From NCBI GenBank assembly GCA_030348385.1, contig JAUCFP010000006.1, positions 1,240,001-1,304,000 of the forward strand: 64,000 bases of DNA, in the 5' to 3' direction. The notes under the pieces are model-generated. The model saw nothing but the letters and a program-made list of their open reading frames with translations. It was not told the origin of the DNA and did not search any database. Positions 1-9,153 of the stretch are shown piece after piece (the first letter of the stretch is position 1; every line of letters begins with the position of its first letter). The position numbers and the translations under genes were made by a program. The stretch is from Cytobacillus sp. NJ13. GTDB taxonomy: Bacteria; Bacillota; Bacilli; Bacillales; Cytobacillaceae.

Positions 1-1441
1 CGTAGTGATCGCCATACAGGACAACTACAGTATGATCATATAAGCCGGATTCCTTTAAATCCTCAAAGAACTGCTGGAGTGCCTGGTCCATATAATTCGC
101 CGACTGGAAATAGTGGTTAACCACATCATTATCCGTTTCGCCTGCAGGGAAATCAGTATCCCACTCATCCATTTTAAAAGGAAAGTGATTAGAAAGAGTG
201 ATGAATTTTGTATAAAATGGCTGAGGAAGACTGGTCAGCATCGGCATGGATTCCTTGAAAAACGGCTTATCCTTCAACCCATAGTTTTTAGTGTTTTCAT
301 CGTTCATATTGTAATACTCGGCATCAAAAAACTTGTCATAGCCCATGGTTTTATACATTTCGTTACGGTTCCAGAATGTCTTGTAGTTTCCGTGGAAAGC
401 TGCTGAAGTATAGCCATGTGACTTTAAAATAGCAGGTGTGCCATGGAAGGTATTTTGTGCTTTTGTTACATAAACCGCTCCCTGTGACATCGGATATAGC
501 GATGTATCCATGATGAACTCGGCATCGGAAGTCTTTCCCTGTCCGGTTTGATTAACAATATTATCAAAATAAAATGTCTTGCCGCTATGTGCAAGTGAGT
601 TAAGGAATGGGGTAACTTCTTTTCCATTCAGCTTGTAGTCAATAATAAAAGTCTGAAGTGATTCCATGGACACGTAAATAACATTCATGCCCTTAGCTTT
701 TCCGAAGTATTCAGGGTTCGGAGGTGCATACTTGGCTTTTACATAGTTCTCCACTTCAGTCACATCGTTATTATCCGCAAGAGCCCTTTGGCTGGCAGAC
801 TTCGCATTTTGCACAATATCATATACCGTGAAATTGTATGCTCCAAGGTATTTCACCAAATAATTGCGGTCGAAGGAACGTGTAAGCAATTCAGGCCGGT
901 CATTCTCAGCAATTTCAAGATTAATGAAGAATACAATGATACCTGCAGCGATAACAGCCAATGCGGGTTTTCGGCTAATTTTCTTTCCTGGTTTGTACCA
1001 TTTCCTGACTGCCAGGAAGATGAGCAGCAGTGTATCTGTAAAATAAAAAATATCCCATGGAGACATTAAAGAAAGTGCACTATCCCCCAGCTGCCCCCCA
1101 TTTACTTTTGCCTGCATTAGTACGGGAACTGTAATAAAGTCGTTAAAGAATCTATAATATACGACATTTGCATAAAGCAGGAAAGATAAAAATAAATTCA
1201 AGCCAATAAGCATGCCTGATTGCAATTTCCCTTTAAAAAACAAAGCAAATCCCAGGAATATCAGTGTTGAACTTAAAGGATTCAGAAACAGCAGAAATCG
1301 CTGTATATCATTGTTGATCCCTAAATTAAATTCAATGCGATAGGCTATATACGTTTTTAGCCAAAAAAGGATAACAATCAGAAAGAACACAGCAAGGCTG
1401 TTTTTCGCCAATTTCTTAGGCGATTTAAATAACTTTCCCAT
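1..1441 (-). CDS. ltaS: Lipoteichoic acid synthase, LtaS family (3' end cut by window edge)
   Basis: Membrane enzyme that polymerises glycerol-phosphate from phosphatidylglycerol onto the lipoteichoic acid anchor outside the cell. My translation from the ATG at 1441 gives 480 residues. Five hydrophobic segments fill roughly residues 1-170, and the extracellular sulfatase-like domain follows. The catalytic residues known from S. aureus LtaS are at equivalent places: Glu260 in MESLQ, the nucleophile Thr304 in GQGKTSDAEF, and Asp478-His479 in YGDHY at the very edge. About 150 C-terminal residues lie outside the window. An AAGAGGTG ribosome site precedes the start. It is encoded divergently from the YczE-like gene. 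Paralogues (YfnI, YqgS, YvgJ types) cannot be separated from LtaS proper here. Confidence 0.93.
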   Translation of the reverse strand, partial: MGKLFKSPKKLAKNSLAVFFLIVILFWLKTYIAYRIEFNLGINNDIQRFLLFLNPLSSTLIFLGFALFFKGKLQSGMLIGLNLFLSFLLYANVVYYRFFNDFITVPVLMQAKVNGGQLGDSALSLMSPWDIFYFTDTLLLIFLAVRKWYKPGKKISRKPALAVIAAGIIVFFINLEIAENDRPELLTRSFDRNYLVKYLGAYNFTVYDIVQNAKSASQRALADNNDVTEVENYVKAKYAPPNPEYFGKAKGMNVIYVSMESLQTFIIDYKLNGKEVTPFLNSLAHSGKTFYFDNIVNQTGQGKTSDAEFIMDTSLYPMSQGAVYVTKAQNTFHGTPAILKSHGYTSAAFHGNYKTFWNRNEMYKTMGYDKFFDAEYYNMNDENTKNYGLKDKPFFKESMPMLTSLPQPFYTKFITLSNHFPFKMDEWDTDFPAGETDNDVVNHYFQSANYMDQALQQFFEDLKESGLYDHTVVVLYGDHY

Positions 1442-1772
1442 AAGTGTGGTTTCACCTCTTAAATTGTAAACATGCGAAAAACTTAGCAGCGGCTAAGTTT
1501 TTATATGTAAAAAATATGTAGAGCCAGCATTAATAAATGGTGAATGAATGTAAAATAATATAGCACAGTTTCAGATGAATGAAAACTGATATCTTCTTAA
1601 TACCTTTCGCCTTTTTCCTGCAAAATCCAACAACTTTTCAAAAAAATTATCTGTTAACCAATATAATCTGATGATAAAATGAATTTTCCTTTCATAATTT
1701 CAGTGCTGAGGGAGTATTGATTTTAAAAAGGGTCAAGCTAAAATATTAAACATAGTTGATTGGAGAGTCTTC
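1442..1772. other. Divergent intergenic region, ltaS / yczE-like
   Basis: This 331-base AT-rich gap must hold the start signals of both flanking genes. I see no coding sequence. The one clear structure is the hairpin at 1480-1503, listed separately. TATAAT-like words occur near 1660-1680 on the plus strand, but I could not pair them with a convincing -35 box. Confidence 0.5.
1480..1503 (-). terminator. Hairpin with T-run in the ltaS 5' region
   Basis: AACTTAGC pairs with GCTAAGTT around a four-base loop, and each strand is followed by a T-run. Read on the minus strand it ends about 40 bases before the ltaS start, so it could act as an attenuator in the ltaS leader. Read on the plus strand it lies upstream of the YczE-like gene. 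Its position between two divergent starts is unusual for an ordinary terminator. Confidence 0.45.
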
Positions 1773-2399
1773 ATGAAAGAACGTTTCTTATTTTTTATCA
1801 TTGGGATGCTGATCCTGACAATGGGTGTAGCCCTGATTATCAGGTCAAACCTTGGAGCTTCTGCATGGGATGCCTTGGCTGTTGGTGAATCTCAAATGTT
1901 TAACTTAACAGTTGGCACCTTTGTTTTTATTAATGGAATCGCACTTATTTTTATAAATGCTTTTTTAATGAAAAAAAAGCCTGAAGTCCTTGCAGCCATT
2001 TCCATCTTAATTATTGGCGCACTAATTGACTTCTGGCTTCTCGTTATTTTTGGTGACCTTTCCCCGCAAACATTGGCAGGTCAATCATTCATATTGCTTT
2101 TTGGCATCCTTTCGATGGGAATGGGAGTTGCCATCTATCTTCAGGCCAAATTTCCGGCAAGTCCGATGGATACATTGATGGTAGCTATTCACACAAGATT
2201 TGGATTAAATTTAAGAAATTCAAGGATCATCAGCGAAAGCTTTGCCCTGCTTCTTGCATTTTTATTCAAAGGTGCAATCGGTGTAGGCACGATTGTGGTA
2301 ACATTAACACTTGGTCTGGCAGTACAATTCTTTTACCCTATTTTCGAAAAAATGCTTGAAAAAATGCAGGCGCCTAAAGGCCCGCTTATTACCAAATGA
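1773..2399 (+). CDS. YczE/YyaS/YitT-type integral membrane protein
   Basis: Polytopic membrane protein of 208 residues with about five hydrophobic helices. The N-terminal stretch reading RSNLGASAWDALAVG, and a similar P-M-D-T-L segment after the middle helices, are typical of the YczE/YyaS branch of the YitT superfamily. Its biochemical role is not established; B. subtilis YczE has been linked to lipopeptide production. GGAGAG five bases before the ATG supports this start. It stands alone on the plus strand and ends in the terminator at 2410-2433. Confidence 0.7.
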   Translation: MKERFLFFIIGMLILTMGVALIIRSNLGASAWDALAVGESQMFNLTVGTFVFINGIALIFINAFLMKKKPEVLAAISILIIGALIDFWLLVIFGDLSPQTLAGQSFILLFGILSMGMGVAIYLQAKFPASPMDTLMVAIHTRFGLNLRNSRIISESFALLLAFLFKGAIGVGTIVVTLTLGLAVQFFYPIFEKMLEKMQAPKGPLITK

Positions 2400-2409
2400 T
2401 CACCAACAT

Positions 2410-2433
2410 CCTGCTCTTACTGAGCAGGTTTTT
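2410..2433 (+). terminator. Rho-independent terminator of the yczE-like gene
   Basis: CCTGCTC and GAGCAGG form a 7-bp stem with a five-base loop, followed by TTTTT. It overlaps the last codon of the convergent helicase gene. Confidence 0.85.
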
Positions 2434-4723
2434 ACCTTCTTACCAAAATAAAATCCTTCCATTCTTCTGGCAGCAGGGCCTGATACTTTGCCTGAACATA
2501 CCTGTCATCCATTAAGACAATTATTCCTGTATCGTTTTCAGAACGAATAAGTCTGCCTCCTGCCTGAAGGACTTTGTTCATTCCAGGATAGGTATAGGCA
2601 TAATCATAGCCGTTTTTTCCTTGCAGCTGGAAATAAGCTTTCATTATATTACGCTCAAAGCCGATCTGGGGAAGACCCACACCCACCACAAATACACCAT
2701 TCAGCCTATCCCCCTGTAAATCAATTCCTTCCGAAAATATTCCGCCCATGACTGCGAACCCTAACAGAGTTCCAGCAGCTTTTGGCTGGAATGCATCCAG
2801 AAACTCTTCCCTTTCTCTTTCATCCATTCCAGTCTTTTGAATGATTGTATGTATTGGCATTTCCTCATCGAGGAACCTACCATAAACATTCTCCATATAT
2901 TGATAGGATGGAAAGAAGATCAGGTAATTTCCATTTTGACCCTTTAGCATGTTCTTAATGGTGATGACGATTGGTTCAATTGATCTTTCCCGGTCACGAT
3001 ATCTTGTGGAAAGCGGCTGTATGTAGACCTTTGCCTGATCTTTTGAGAATGGTGAAGGAATGGATAAAATAAAATCTTCTTCCTGAAAGCCAAGCATGTC
3101 CAAATAATAATTGAGAGGCAATAAGGTAGCTGAAAAAAAGATAGCCGATTTAAATCCTTTTCTGGCCTTCTGCAGAAGATACGAAGGATCCAGGCAAAAT
3201 AACTTGATAATCAGGTCATTCCTCTGCTTTTGAATATACGTTACAAATCTTTCATCATACAGTTTCCCTATTCTTATAAAATTCTGTGCAGCAAAGAAAA
3301 CTTCCAGCAATTCTTCATCCGTACTGTTTCTGGTTTGCCCCAGATAGTTTTCGGCATAATGAACAAATTCCTCGAGAACATTAAAAATTTCTTCAGGGGG
3401 ATCCTTTTCAGCGATTTCCTGATTTTCACCGCATTTCTTTTTTAATGCAATAAAAATTTCATTAACTCGTTTAGCGCTTTTTTGAATCCCTTTATCCTTC
3501 CCCTTAAAGCTTCTGCTCAATTGAAGAAATGCTGATTTCTCGAGGGAACTTGAATACATTTCCCTTCCACGGTCCACAAGGTTATGCGCTTCATCGATCA
3601 GGAGCGCCGTTTTCTTTTTCTCCTCTTCCAGCAATCGCTTAAGTGAGACCCTCGGATCAAAAATATAGTTATAATCACCGATAATGGCGTCGGCGGCGTA
3701 TGCAGCATCCAATGAAAATTCAAAAGGGCAGACTTTATGCTTCATAGCATATTTTTCAATTGTCGTTCTGGTTATCATGTTCTCATTCTTCAGAAGGTCA
3801 AGTACAGCATGGTTTATCCGGTCGTAATATCCATTGGCAAATTCACAGCTGTCTTTTTGGCAATTGGTTTCTTCCTTAAAGCAAATTTTGTCCTTGGCCG
3901 TGATTGTAACCGATTTTAGATTCAATCCATCAGCCTCCATCATGGCAATGGCCCCTTCAGCAGCCTGACGGGTAATGGTTTTAGCTGTAGCATAAATGAT
4001 CCTATGAATATGTCCTTCCCCAATGGCTTTTAATGCTGGAAAAAGGGTAGAAATAGTTTTGCCGATGCCAGTAGGTGCGTTCGCAAATAAGTTTTTCCCT
4101 TCAGAAATGGTTTTGTATACTGCCCCTGCAAATTTTCTCTGGCCATATCGGTAGGCAGGAAAAGGAAAAGCCAGTTCTCGCACGCTGCTTATTAATGCGT
4201 GTTGATGCTGAATTCTCAAGTCGGCGTATGGAAAATAGGATTCCAGAAGGTAAAGTATAAATTCTTCAAGTTCACGAAAAGAATAGCTTTGCTGAAATCT
4301 TTTCACTTCTTCTGTTTTAGACTGTACATATGTTAATTGAACCGCCATTTCTGGAAGATTATGATCTTTTGCATACATGAATGCATAGCATTTAGCCTGA
4401 GCCCAATGGACAGGATAAGCAAATTCATCAATTTCAGATAGCGGGAGGGAAACAGACTTAATTTCATCAATAATACGTTCTTCATTTCTGATGAATAGCC
4501 CGTCACACCTTCCTTCCAGCTGAAAGTCAAGGTGATTGAAGTTTAAGGCTGTGTGCAGATACACTTCTTTTTGATCTTCTTCCCCATATAGTTTTTGAAT
4601 TCTCTGATGAATCCTGGTTCCTTCTGAAAGCGGCACTGCAGAACGGAAGCCTGTTTCAATGCTGCCGCTTTTATAAACATATTCAACTAACGATCTAACC
4701 GATATTTTTATCTTATTAGGCAT
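2432..4723 (-). CDS. PD-(D/E)XK nuclease-like domain fused to XPD/DinG-type DNA helicase
   Basis: A 763-residue superfamily 2 helicase with a RecB/Cas4-like N-terminal domain. In residues 1-200, Asp74 (GRCDG), Glu87-x-Lys89 (DEIKS) and Gln109-x3-Tyr113 (QAKCY) match the nuclease core. The helicase part shows Walker A APTGIGKT near residue 217, then four cysteines between about 285 and 345 that look like the XPD 4Fe-4S site, DEAH at 377-380, and C-terminal motifs GIFSEGIDL and QAGGRLIRS. I chose ATG 4723 because AAGGAG lies eight bases upstream; an in-frame ATG 42 bases earlier has no such site. The role is probably DNA repair or branched-DNA processing. The residues are seen; the nuclease activity is inferred. 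Confidence 0.85.
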   Translation of the reverse strand: MPNKIKISVRSLVEYVYKSGSIETGFRSAVPLSEGTRIHQRIQKLYGEEDQKEVYLHTALNFNHLDFQLEGRCDGLFIRNEERIIDEIKSVSLPLSEIDEFAYPVHWAQAKCYAFMYAKDHNLPEMAVQLTYVQSKTEEVKRFQQSYSFRELEEFILYLLESYFPYADLRIQHQHALISSVRELAFPFPAYRYGQRKFAGAVYKTISEGKNLFANAPTGIGKTISTLFPALKAIGEGHIHRIIYATAKTITRQAAEGAIAMMEADGLNLKSVTITAKDKICFKEETNCQKDSCEFANGYYDRINHAVLDLLKNENMITRTTIEKYAMKHKVCPFEFSLDAAYAADAIIGDYNYIFDPRVSLKRLLEEEKKKTALLIDEAHNLVDRGREMYSSSLEKSAFLQLSRSFKGKDKGIQKSAKRVNEIFIALKKKCGENQEIAEKDPPEEIFNVLEEFVHYAENYLGQTRNSTDEELLEVFFAAQNFIRIGKLYDERFVTYIQKQRNDLIIKLFCLDPSYLLQKARKGFKSAIFFSATLLPLNYYLDMLGFQEEDFILSIPSPFSKDQAKVYIQPLSTRYRDRERSIEPIVITIKNMLKGQNGNYLIFFPSYQYMENVYGRFLDEEMPIHTIIQKTGMDEREREEFLDAFQPKAAGTLLGFAVMGGIFSEGIDLQGDRLNGVFVVGVGLPQIGFERNIMKAYFQLQGKNGYDYAYTYPGMNKVLQAGGRLIRSENDTGIIVLMDDRYVQAKYQALLPEEWKDFILVRR

Positions 4724-4753
4724 GGAAACGGCTCCTTGCTTTATTATTTCCCT

Positions 4754-4771
4754 ATTATAGCACATACGTTC
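4754..4771 (-). promoter_or_regulatory. Candidate LexA-type box and -10 of the nuclease-helicase gene
   Basis: On the minus strand GAACGTATGTGC is followed directly by TATAAT, about 30 bases before the helicase start. The Bacillus LexA box is GAAC-N4-GTTC, so this differs at one base. Its place just upstream of the -10 box would suit repression. An SOS role is inference. Confidence 0.35.
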
Positions 4772-4881
4772 TATAGGTGAGAAAGATTTGCAAAATCAGG
4801 AAAAGACCATATACAATTTAAAGAGATGGAAAATGGGAGGAGTGTGAACGGATCTGTTCGTAATTTGAGCAGCCCAAAAAG

Positions 4882-5316
4882 TTGAAAAAAATTATTTTTT
4901 GGACAATAACTGGAGGGTCTATTATTTTATTGGGATTCCTCATTTATTTTGCTTCAATGGATTTGATATCAAATAAAGTAATGACAGAAGTTGCCGGCAG
5001 CATCACTGAGGATGATCTGGAGATGCTTGCCAGTGATCCAAATGTAGAGACCCTGCTTGGAAGCAGCCAGGATGATTTAAAAGCTGTAAATCTTGAAGAG
5101 ACATCATTGCCGATCAAGACAAAAGAAGTGGCTGTGAAGAAGATTTCAGAAAGCTTTTCGATGAAGGAAATCCAGCAGAGTGTCTTAAAAGTAAAAGGCG
5201 GACTGACTGCTGAAGAGCAGAATGAATTATACAGTCTATTAACAAAAAGGTTATCAGAGGAAGAATTAACTGCCCTGAAAATCATTGCTTTGAAGGAAGT
5301 AAAGAAGAATCAGTAA
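4882..5316 (+). CDS. Hypothetical membrane-anchored protein
   Basis: A 144-residue protein that I do not recognise. One N-terminal hydrophobic helix (about residues 3-24) looks like an uncleaved signal anchor and would place an acidic, Glu/Lys-rich domain outside the cell. The start is a TTG directly before Lys-Lys-Ile-Ile. The upstream ribosome site is weak; a better GGGAGGAG lies about 40 bases earlier but is followed in this frame by a stop codon. A near-palindrome of GAAC and GTTC around six bases occurs at about 4847-4860. No terminator is obvious after it. Confidence 0.6.
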   Translation: MKKIIFWTITGGSIILLGFLIYFASMDLISNKVMTEVAGSITEDDLEMLASDPNVETLLGSSQDDLKAVNLEETSLPIKTKEVAVKKISESFSMKEIQQSVLKVKGGLTAEEQNELYSLLTKRLSEEELTALKIIALKEVKKNQ

Positions 5317-5426
5317 AAATAGATAATTCTAAAGAACTGTTTTTGTTTTATTCGGAAGATTCGTGATATTAGACCAAGCAAGATTTCTCCCTTTTCATAT
5401 TTTAGTATGGAAAGGAGGGATCTATA

Positions 5427-5612
5427 ATGTATCAATTGGCATTATTATATCTTGCTTGTATGCTTGCTGGCTACGGCATGACAATGGTACCTGTTACTGC
5501 AGTTATTACTTCAGGCATTGCCAGCTTTTTCTCCATTGTCGGCGGTCTGGCTATGATCATATTTGGTCTTGCCGTTCTTTATCTTGGAGTGAAGGCTTTG
5601 TTAGGGAAATAG
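5427..5612 (+). CDS. Small two-helix membrane protein
   Basis: A 61-residue, almost wholly hydrophobic protein with two predicted membrane helices (about residues 3-20 and 26-57) rich in Ala, Gly and Leu and ending in Leu-Gly-Lys. I do not recognise its family. AAAGGAGGG sits at ideal distance from the ATG and a strong terminator follows, which argues for a real gene. It lies 110 bases after the preceding membrane-anchored protein and could share its transcript. Confidence 0.7.
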   Translation: MYQLALLYLACMLAGYGMTMVPVTAVITSGIASFFSIVGGLAMIIFGLAVLYLGVKALLGK

Positions 5613-5624
5613 ATTATAACTCGA

Positions 5625-5654
5625 AAAACACCAGCCAAAGGAGGCTGGTGTTTT
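5625..5654. terminator. Bidirectional terminator
   Basis: AAAACACCAGCC pairs with GGCTGGTGTTTT around a six-base loop. A-rich and T-rich flanks let it serve both the small membrane protein gene and the convergent mscS-like gene. Confidence 0.88.
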
Positions 5655-5680
5655 CATTTTTTCTTCTTTAATTGAACCCG

Positions 5681-6715
5681 TCATTCACCGGGCAGAAGCT
5701 GTGCTGAGGCAAGTTCAATTCCGTTTTTATAAAAATTCTCTGCAATTACATGTCTTAGCCGGCTTTCAAATTTCTGTTTGGCTTCAAAGTTTGCAACAGG
5801 TACTTCTATCAAAAAATCCATTGCCTTATTGCGAAAATCCACAAAACGGATATCAGGTGCAGGTGCCGTTAAAACCCCTTCTGTTTTTGGCATTTCCACG
5901 TCCACTGCTTCTCTAAGAAGCTTTTCAACTTTATCTGTATCAGTGCCGTACGCTACGCTGATTAGAACCTGGGCAAGCATTTCTGAGCCTGTCCGGTTCT
6001 TGATGATTTGTTCGATGAAGTATTGGTTTGGGACGATGAGGGTTCCTTCTTTAGCTGTGCGGACGATAGTGGATCTGAGACGGATGCTTTCTATTTTCCC
6101 GATCTTATTATTGATCTCGATCACTTCCCCAATTTCAATTGGCCGTTCGAATAGGATGATGATGCCTGAAATAAAGTTACCGGCAATATTGCGCATGCCG
6201 AACCCTATACCAATGCCGAGAACACCCAGTATGGCAGCAGCCGCTGTTAAATCAAGTCCAACCGCTGTCAGGCTGATGGCGAGCGCTGCAATCATGACGG
6301 TATAATAGATCATTCTGTTGAATGAATAGCCGAGCCCCCGATCAACTCCATAGAATTCATAAACAGATGTTAATACATATTTGGTGAATACTTTTACGAT
6401 CCGATTTGCAAGCGAGACTGTCAAAAACGCTACAATGATTAAATTTAGCGTGACATCTACCTCCCCTGCTGTGAACAAGGTATAAAAAAGCCATTTCTCC
6501 CTTGAAAAAAAGAACAAGAATAGAATGATAATTCCATAAAAAGCTGCCCAGTTCACGAGTGAAGAAATTCCCTGCATGATCCGGTCGACTTGTACTGACT
6601 TGCCCTTCCTCTTTTTCAGAAGTAAGTTAACTGTCCATTTGGCAGCCAATATCACTCCTGCAAACAATAAAAAAAGCATTGCTTCCTTAATGGTTACATT
6701 TTTTATAAACAGCAT
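5681..6715 (-). CDS. MscS-family mechanosensitive channel
   Basis: Small-conductance mechanosensitive channel that releases solutes on hypo-osmotic shock. The 344 residues give three to four hydrophobic helices in the first 160 residues. A Gly/Ala-rich pore helix follows (AAAAILGVLGIGIGFGM and downstream), then the conserved MscS beta domain with FERPIEIGEVIEIN and a signature near IVPNQYFIEQIIKNRT. The C-terminal alpha/beta domain is complete. A GGTGAGGGAG site precedes the ATG. It stands alone, with AI-2E-type permease encoded divergently. Confidence 0.9.
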   Translation of the reverse strand: MLFIKNVTIKEAMLFLLFAGVILAAKWTVNLLLKKRKGKSVQVDRIMQGISSLVNWAAFYGIIILFLFFFSREKWLFYTLFTAGEVDVTLNLIIVAFLTVSLANRIVKVFTKYVLTSVYEFYGVDRGLGYSFNRMIYYTVMIAALAISLTAVGLDLTAAAAILGVLGIGIGFGMRNIAGNFISGIIILFERPIEIGEVIEINNKIGKIESIRLRSTIVRTAKEGTLIVPNQYFIEQIIKNRTGSEMLAQVLISVAYGTDTDKVEKLLREAVDVEMPKTEGVLTAPAPDIRFVDFRNKAMDFLIEVPVANFEAKQKFESRLRHVIAENFYKNGIELASAQLLPGE

Positions 6716-6853
6716 ATTTAGACTCCCTCACCTGTCGCGTTTTTAATGTTTTACCTATTCCTCTTACATCGATTCTTAAACGGCTGTGTTTAATACTGTT
6801 TGAAAAAAGGAAAGGTGGATAGTAAATACATATATTAAGGTTGGGGTACATGA

Positions 6854-7939
6854 ATGTGGATTAATAAACCATTTTTTAAATATGCAGCAGGCACTATTTT
6901 CGTATTAGTCATCATTTTTCTGCTTGGGAAGATTGATTACTTCCTATGGCCCATTCGGGCTTTGGTTGCCACCATTTTCTTTCCGGTGTTGATCGCCGGT
7001 ATTCTTTACTATATAATGAGGCCTCTTGTTAGATTGGTTTCTAAGTCTTTACCCAAAACAGCCAGCATTATCGTCATTTTTGCTGTGGTTTTGGGTGCAG
7101 GGTATTTAGTATCTAACTCAATCGGCAATTTGATTGGCAGTCAGGTTACTGAACTAAGCGAAAACCTGCCGGCAAAGATGGAAGACTTATCGGATGAAAC
7201 GGAGAAAGTGGTCGAAAAAAACAATATGGGCATGTTTTCTTATGATCAAGTCAAAAACAAAGCCTTAAACTTTTTAGAAACCATTTTATCAGGCGCTGGC
7301 GAAAACGTGATGAAAGTCTTCTCCACCATTACAAGCATTCTCACTGTCATGGTTGTGGTGCCCTTTATCCTTTTCTACTTCCTTAAGGATGACCACAAGC
7401 TTCGCCCTTTTCTGTTAAAATATCTTCCTGATAAACACGAGGAAGAAGGCAATAAAATTCTCGGAGATATTGATAAGACCTTATTTTCCTATGTTACCGG
7501 CCAGTTTATTGTGGCAGTCGTAGATGGTGTGTTAATGTATTTCGGTTATAAGATAATAGGTTTGGAATATGCATTAATTTTAGCATTCTTTGCGATGTTC
7601 CTTACTGTCGTGCCATTTCTTGGTCCGGTACTGGGTATCATACCCGCCATTTTCATCGGATTACTGCAAGGCCCCGGAATGGTATTAAAAATAATACTGG
7701 TATTGATCGCTGTTCAGCTGCTTGAAAGTAATCTCGTTTCCCCTCATGTGATGGGCAAAAGGCTTAACCTCCATCCCCTTACAGTTATTATTATCCTAAT
7801 GGCTGCAGGATCAATTTATGGTTTTGTCGGAATCCTCATTGCCATTCCGTTCTATTCCGTCGTTAAGGTACTTGTAAAAGACTTTAGAAGGTTTTACCGT
7901 TTAAGAACAAGGAAAAGCTTGCTTTCAGAAGAAATATAA
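6854..7939 (+). CDS. AI-2E family transporter (UPF0118/PerM type)
   Basis: A 361-residue polytopic membrane protein with about eight helices: two N-terminal, one after the soluble loop of residues 95-150, then a C-terminal cluster. The motifs VPFILFYFLKDD and the later PFLGPVLGIIPA / LLESNLVSPHVMGK segments are family signatures. Members move varied solutes, including Na+/H+ exchange in some Bacillus homologues, so the AI-2 name should not be taken as its substrate. The ATG at 6854 follows an out-of-frame ATG by four bases. A strong terminator follows. Confidence 0.88.
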   Translation: MWINKPFFKYAAGTIFVLVIIFLLGKIDYFLWPIRALVATIFFPVLIAGILYYIMRPLVRLVSKSLPKTASIIVIFAVVLGAGYLVSNSIGNLIGSQVTELSENLPAKMEDLSDETEKVVEKNNMGMFSYDQVKNKALNFLETILSGAGENVMKVFSTITSILTVMVVVPFILFYFLKDDHKLRPFLLKYLPDKHEEEGNKILGDIDKTLFSYVTGQFIVAVVDGVLMYFGYKIIGLEYALILAFFAMFLTVVPFLGPVLGIIPAIFIGLLQGPGMVLKIILVLIAVQLLESNLVSPHVMGKRLNLHPLTVIIILMAAGSIYGFVGILIAIPFYSVVKVLVKDFRRFYRLRTRKSLLSEEI

Positions 7940-7947
7940 AGAGTGTG

Positions 7948-7970
7948 ACTGCCGTTCCGGCAGTTTTTTT
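7948..7970 (+). terminator. Rho-independent terminator of the AI-2E-family gene
   Basis: ACTGCCG and CGGCAGT form a 7-bp stem with a three-base loop, followed by seven T. Confidence 0.9.
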
Positions 7971-8049
7971 ATTTATAGGGCATGCTTATCCCAAGAAATA
8001 ACAGTATAATAAGAATTGCGCGTGAATAATTTGAGAGGAGATTTTCTGA

Positions 8050-9099
8050 ATGGCATATCCAAATACAAAAGAAACCATTAACTTACTGAAAGAAATCGTT
8101 TCTATTCCAAGTCCCTCCGGAAATACCAATGAAGTGATTACATATGTGGAAAAGTTTTTAAATGAGCTTAATGTTGAAACAAAACGCAACCGCAAAGGAG
8201 GGCTAATTGCTGCCCTTCCCGGAAAAGACCAAAATCATCACCGGATGCTGACTGCCCATGTTGATACCCTTGGAGCGATTGTGAAAGAAATTAAGCCTAG
8301 CGGACGCCTGAAGATTGACCTGATCGGCGGATTCAAATATAACTCTATTGAAGGCGAATATTGTGAAATCGAAACATCTTCAGGCAATAAATTCACCGGC
8401 ACCATTCTTATGCATCAAACCTCTGTTCATGTATATAAAGATGCCGGAAAAGCAGAAAGAAACCAGGAAAACATGGAAGTCCGCGTTGATGAAAAAGTAC
8501 ATAATGCTGAGGATGTGCGTGCACTGGGCATAGAAGTTGGGGATTTTGTTTCCTTTGATCCTCGTGTGCAAACCACTCCAGCAGGATTCATTAAATCACG
8601 CCATCTTGACGACAAGGCGAGTGTCGCCATCCTTCTTCAGCTGATTAAACAACTGAAGTCCGATAACATTGAGCTGCCATATACTACCCACTTCCTCATT
8701 TCAAATAATGAAGAAATTGGATATGGCGGCAATTCCAATATCACACCAGAGACTGTAGAATATCTCGCTGTTGATATGGGTGCTATGGGAGACGGACAAT
8801 CGACTGATGAGTATACCGTTTCCATCTGTGTGAAGGATGCAAGCGGCCCCTATCACTACGAATTAAGGAAGCGTCTGGTTCAGCTTGCCAAGGAAAATGG
8901 AATTGAGTACAAACTGGATATTTACCCTTTTTACGGATCCGATGCTTCGGCAGCCATCCGTGCTGGCCATGATATTGTCCACGGCTTAATCGGTCCTGGA
9001 ATTGATTCTTCCCATGCATTCGAACGTACACATGAGGATTCAATTGAGAATACAGCTAAGCTGCTGTATCACTATGTACAGTCAGAGATGGTAATTTAA
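8050..9099 (+). CDS. M42 family metallopeptidase (FrvX/YsdC type)
   Basis: Cytosolic di-zinc aminopeptidase of the TET/glutamyl-aminopeptidase type, 349 residues, full length for the family. Metal ligands are seen in order: His70 and Asp72 (TAHVDTLG), the bridging Asp in SRHLDDKAS, the catalytic Glu pair in SNNEEIGYGG, an Asp in LAVDMGAMG, and His near the C-terminus (SSHAFERTH). The ATG has GAGAGGAG upstream. It is a single-gene unit closed by a terminator. The peptide substrate is unknown. Confidence 0.9.
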   Translation: MAYPNTKETINLLKEIVSIPSPSGNTNEVITYVEKFLNELNVETKRNRKGGLIAALPGKDQNHHRMLTAHVDTLGAIVKEIKPSGRLKIDLIGGFKYNSIEGEYCEIETSSGNKFTGTILMHQTSVHVYKDAGKAERNQENMEVRVDEKVHNAEDVRALGIEVGDFVSFDPRVQTTPAGFIKSRHLDDKASVAILLQLIKQLKSDNIELPYTTHFLISNNEEIGYGGNSNITPETVEYLAVDMGAMGDGQSTDEYTVSICVKDASGPYHYELRKRLVQLAKENGIEYKLDIYPFYGSDASAAIRAGHDIVHGLIGPGIDSSHAFERTHEDSIENTAKLLYHYVQSEMVI

Positions 9100-9108
9100 C
9101 AAAGAAGG

Positions 9109-9147
9109 AAGAACCTGCACCCATATACTGTGAGTGCAGGTTCTTTT
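9109..9147 (+). terminator. Terminator of the M42 peptidase gene
   Basis: GAACCTGCAC pairs with GTGCAGGTTC (extended by AA/TT), with a 13-base loop and a T-run. It may also serve the convergent cwlK-like gene. Confidence 0.88.
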
Positions 9148-9153
9148 ATATCA

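Noticed and set aside
5778..6305. 175-codon plus-strand frame
   Set aside because: Antisense to the MscS-like channel gene, with no ribosome site.
6795..6853. Sigma-B promoter before the AI-2E-family gene
   Set aside because: GTTTGA-N13-GGATAG is only a loose match to the -10 consensus GGGTAT, so I did not list it.
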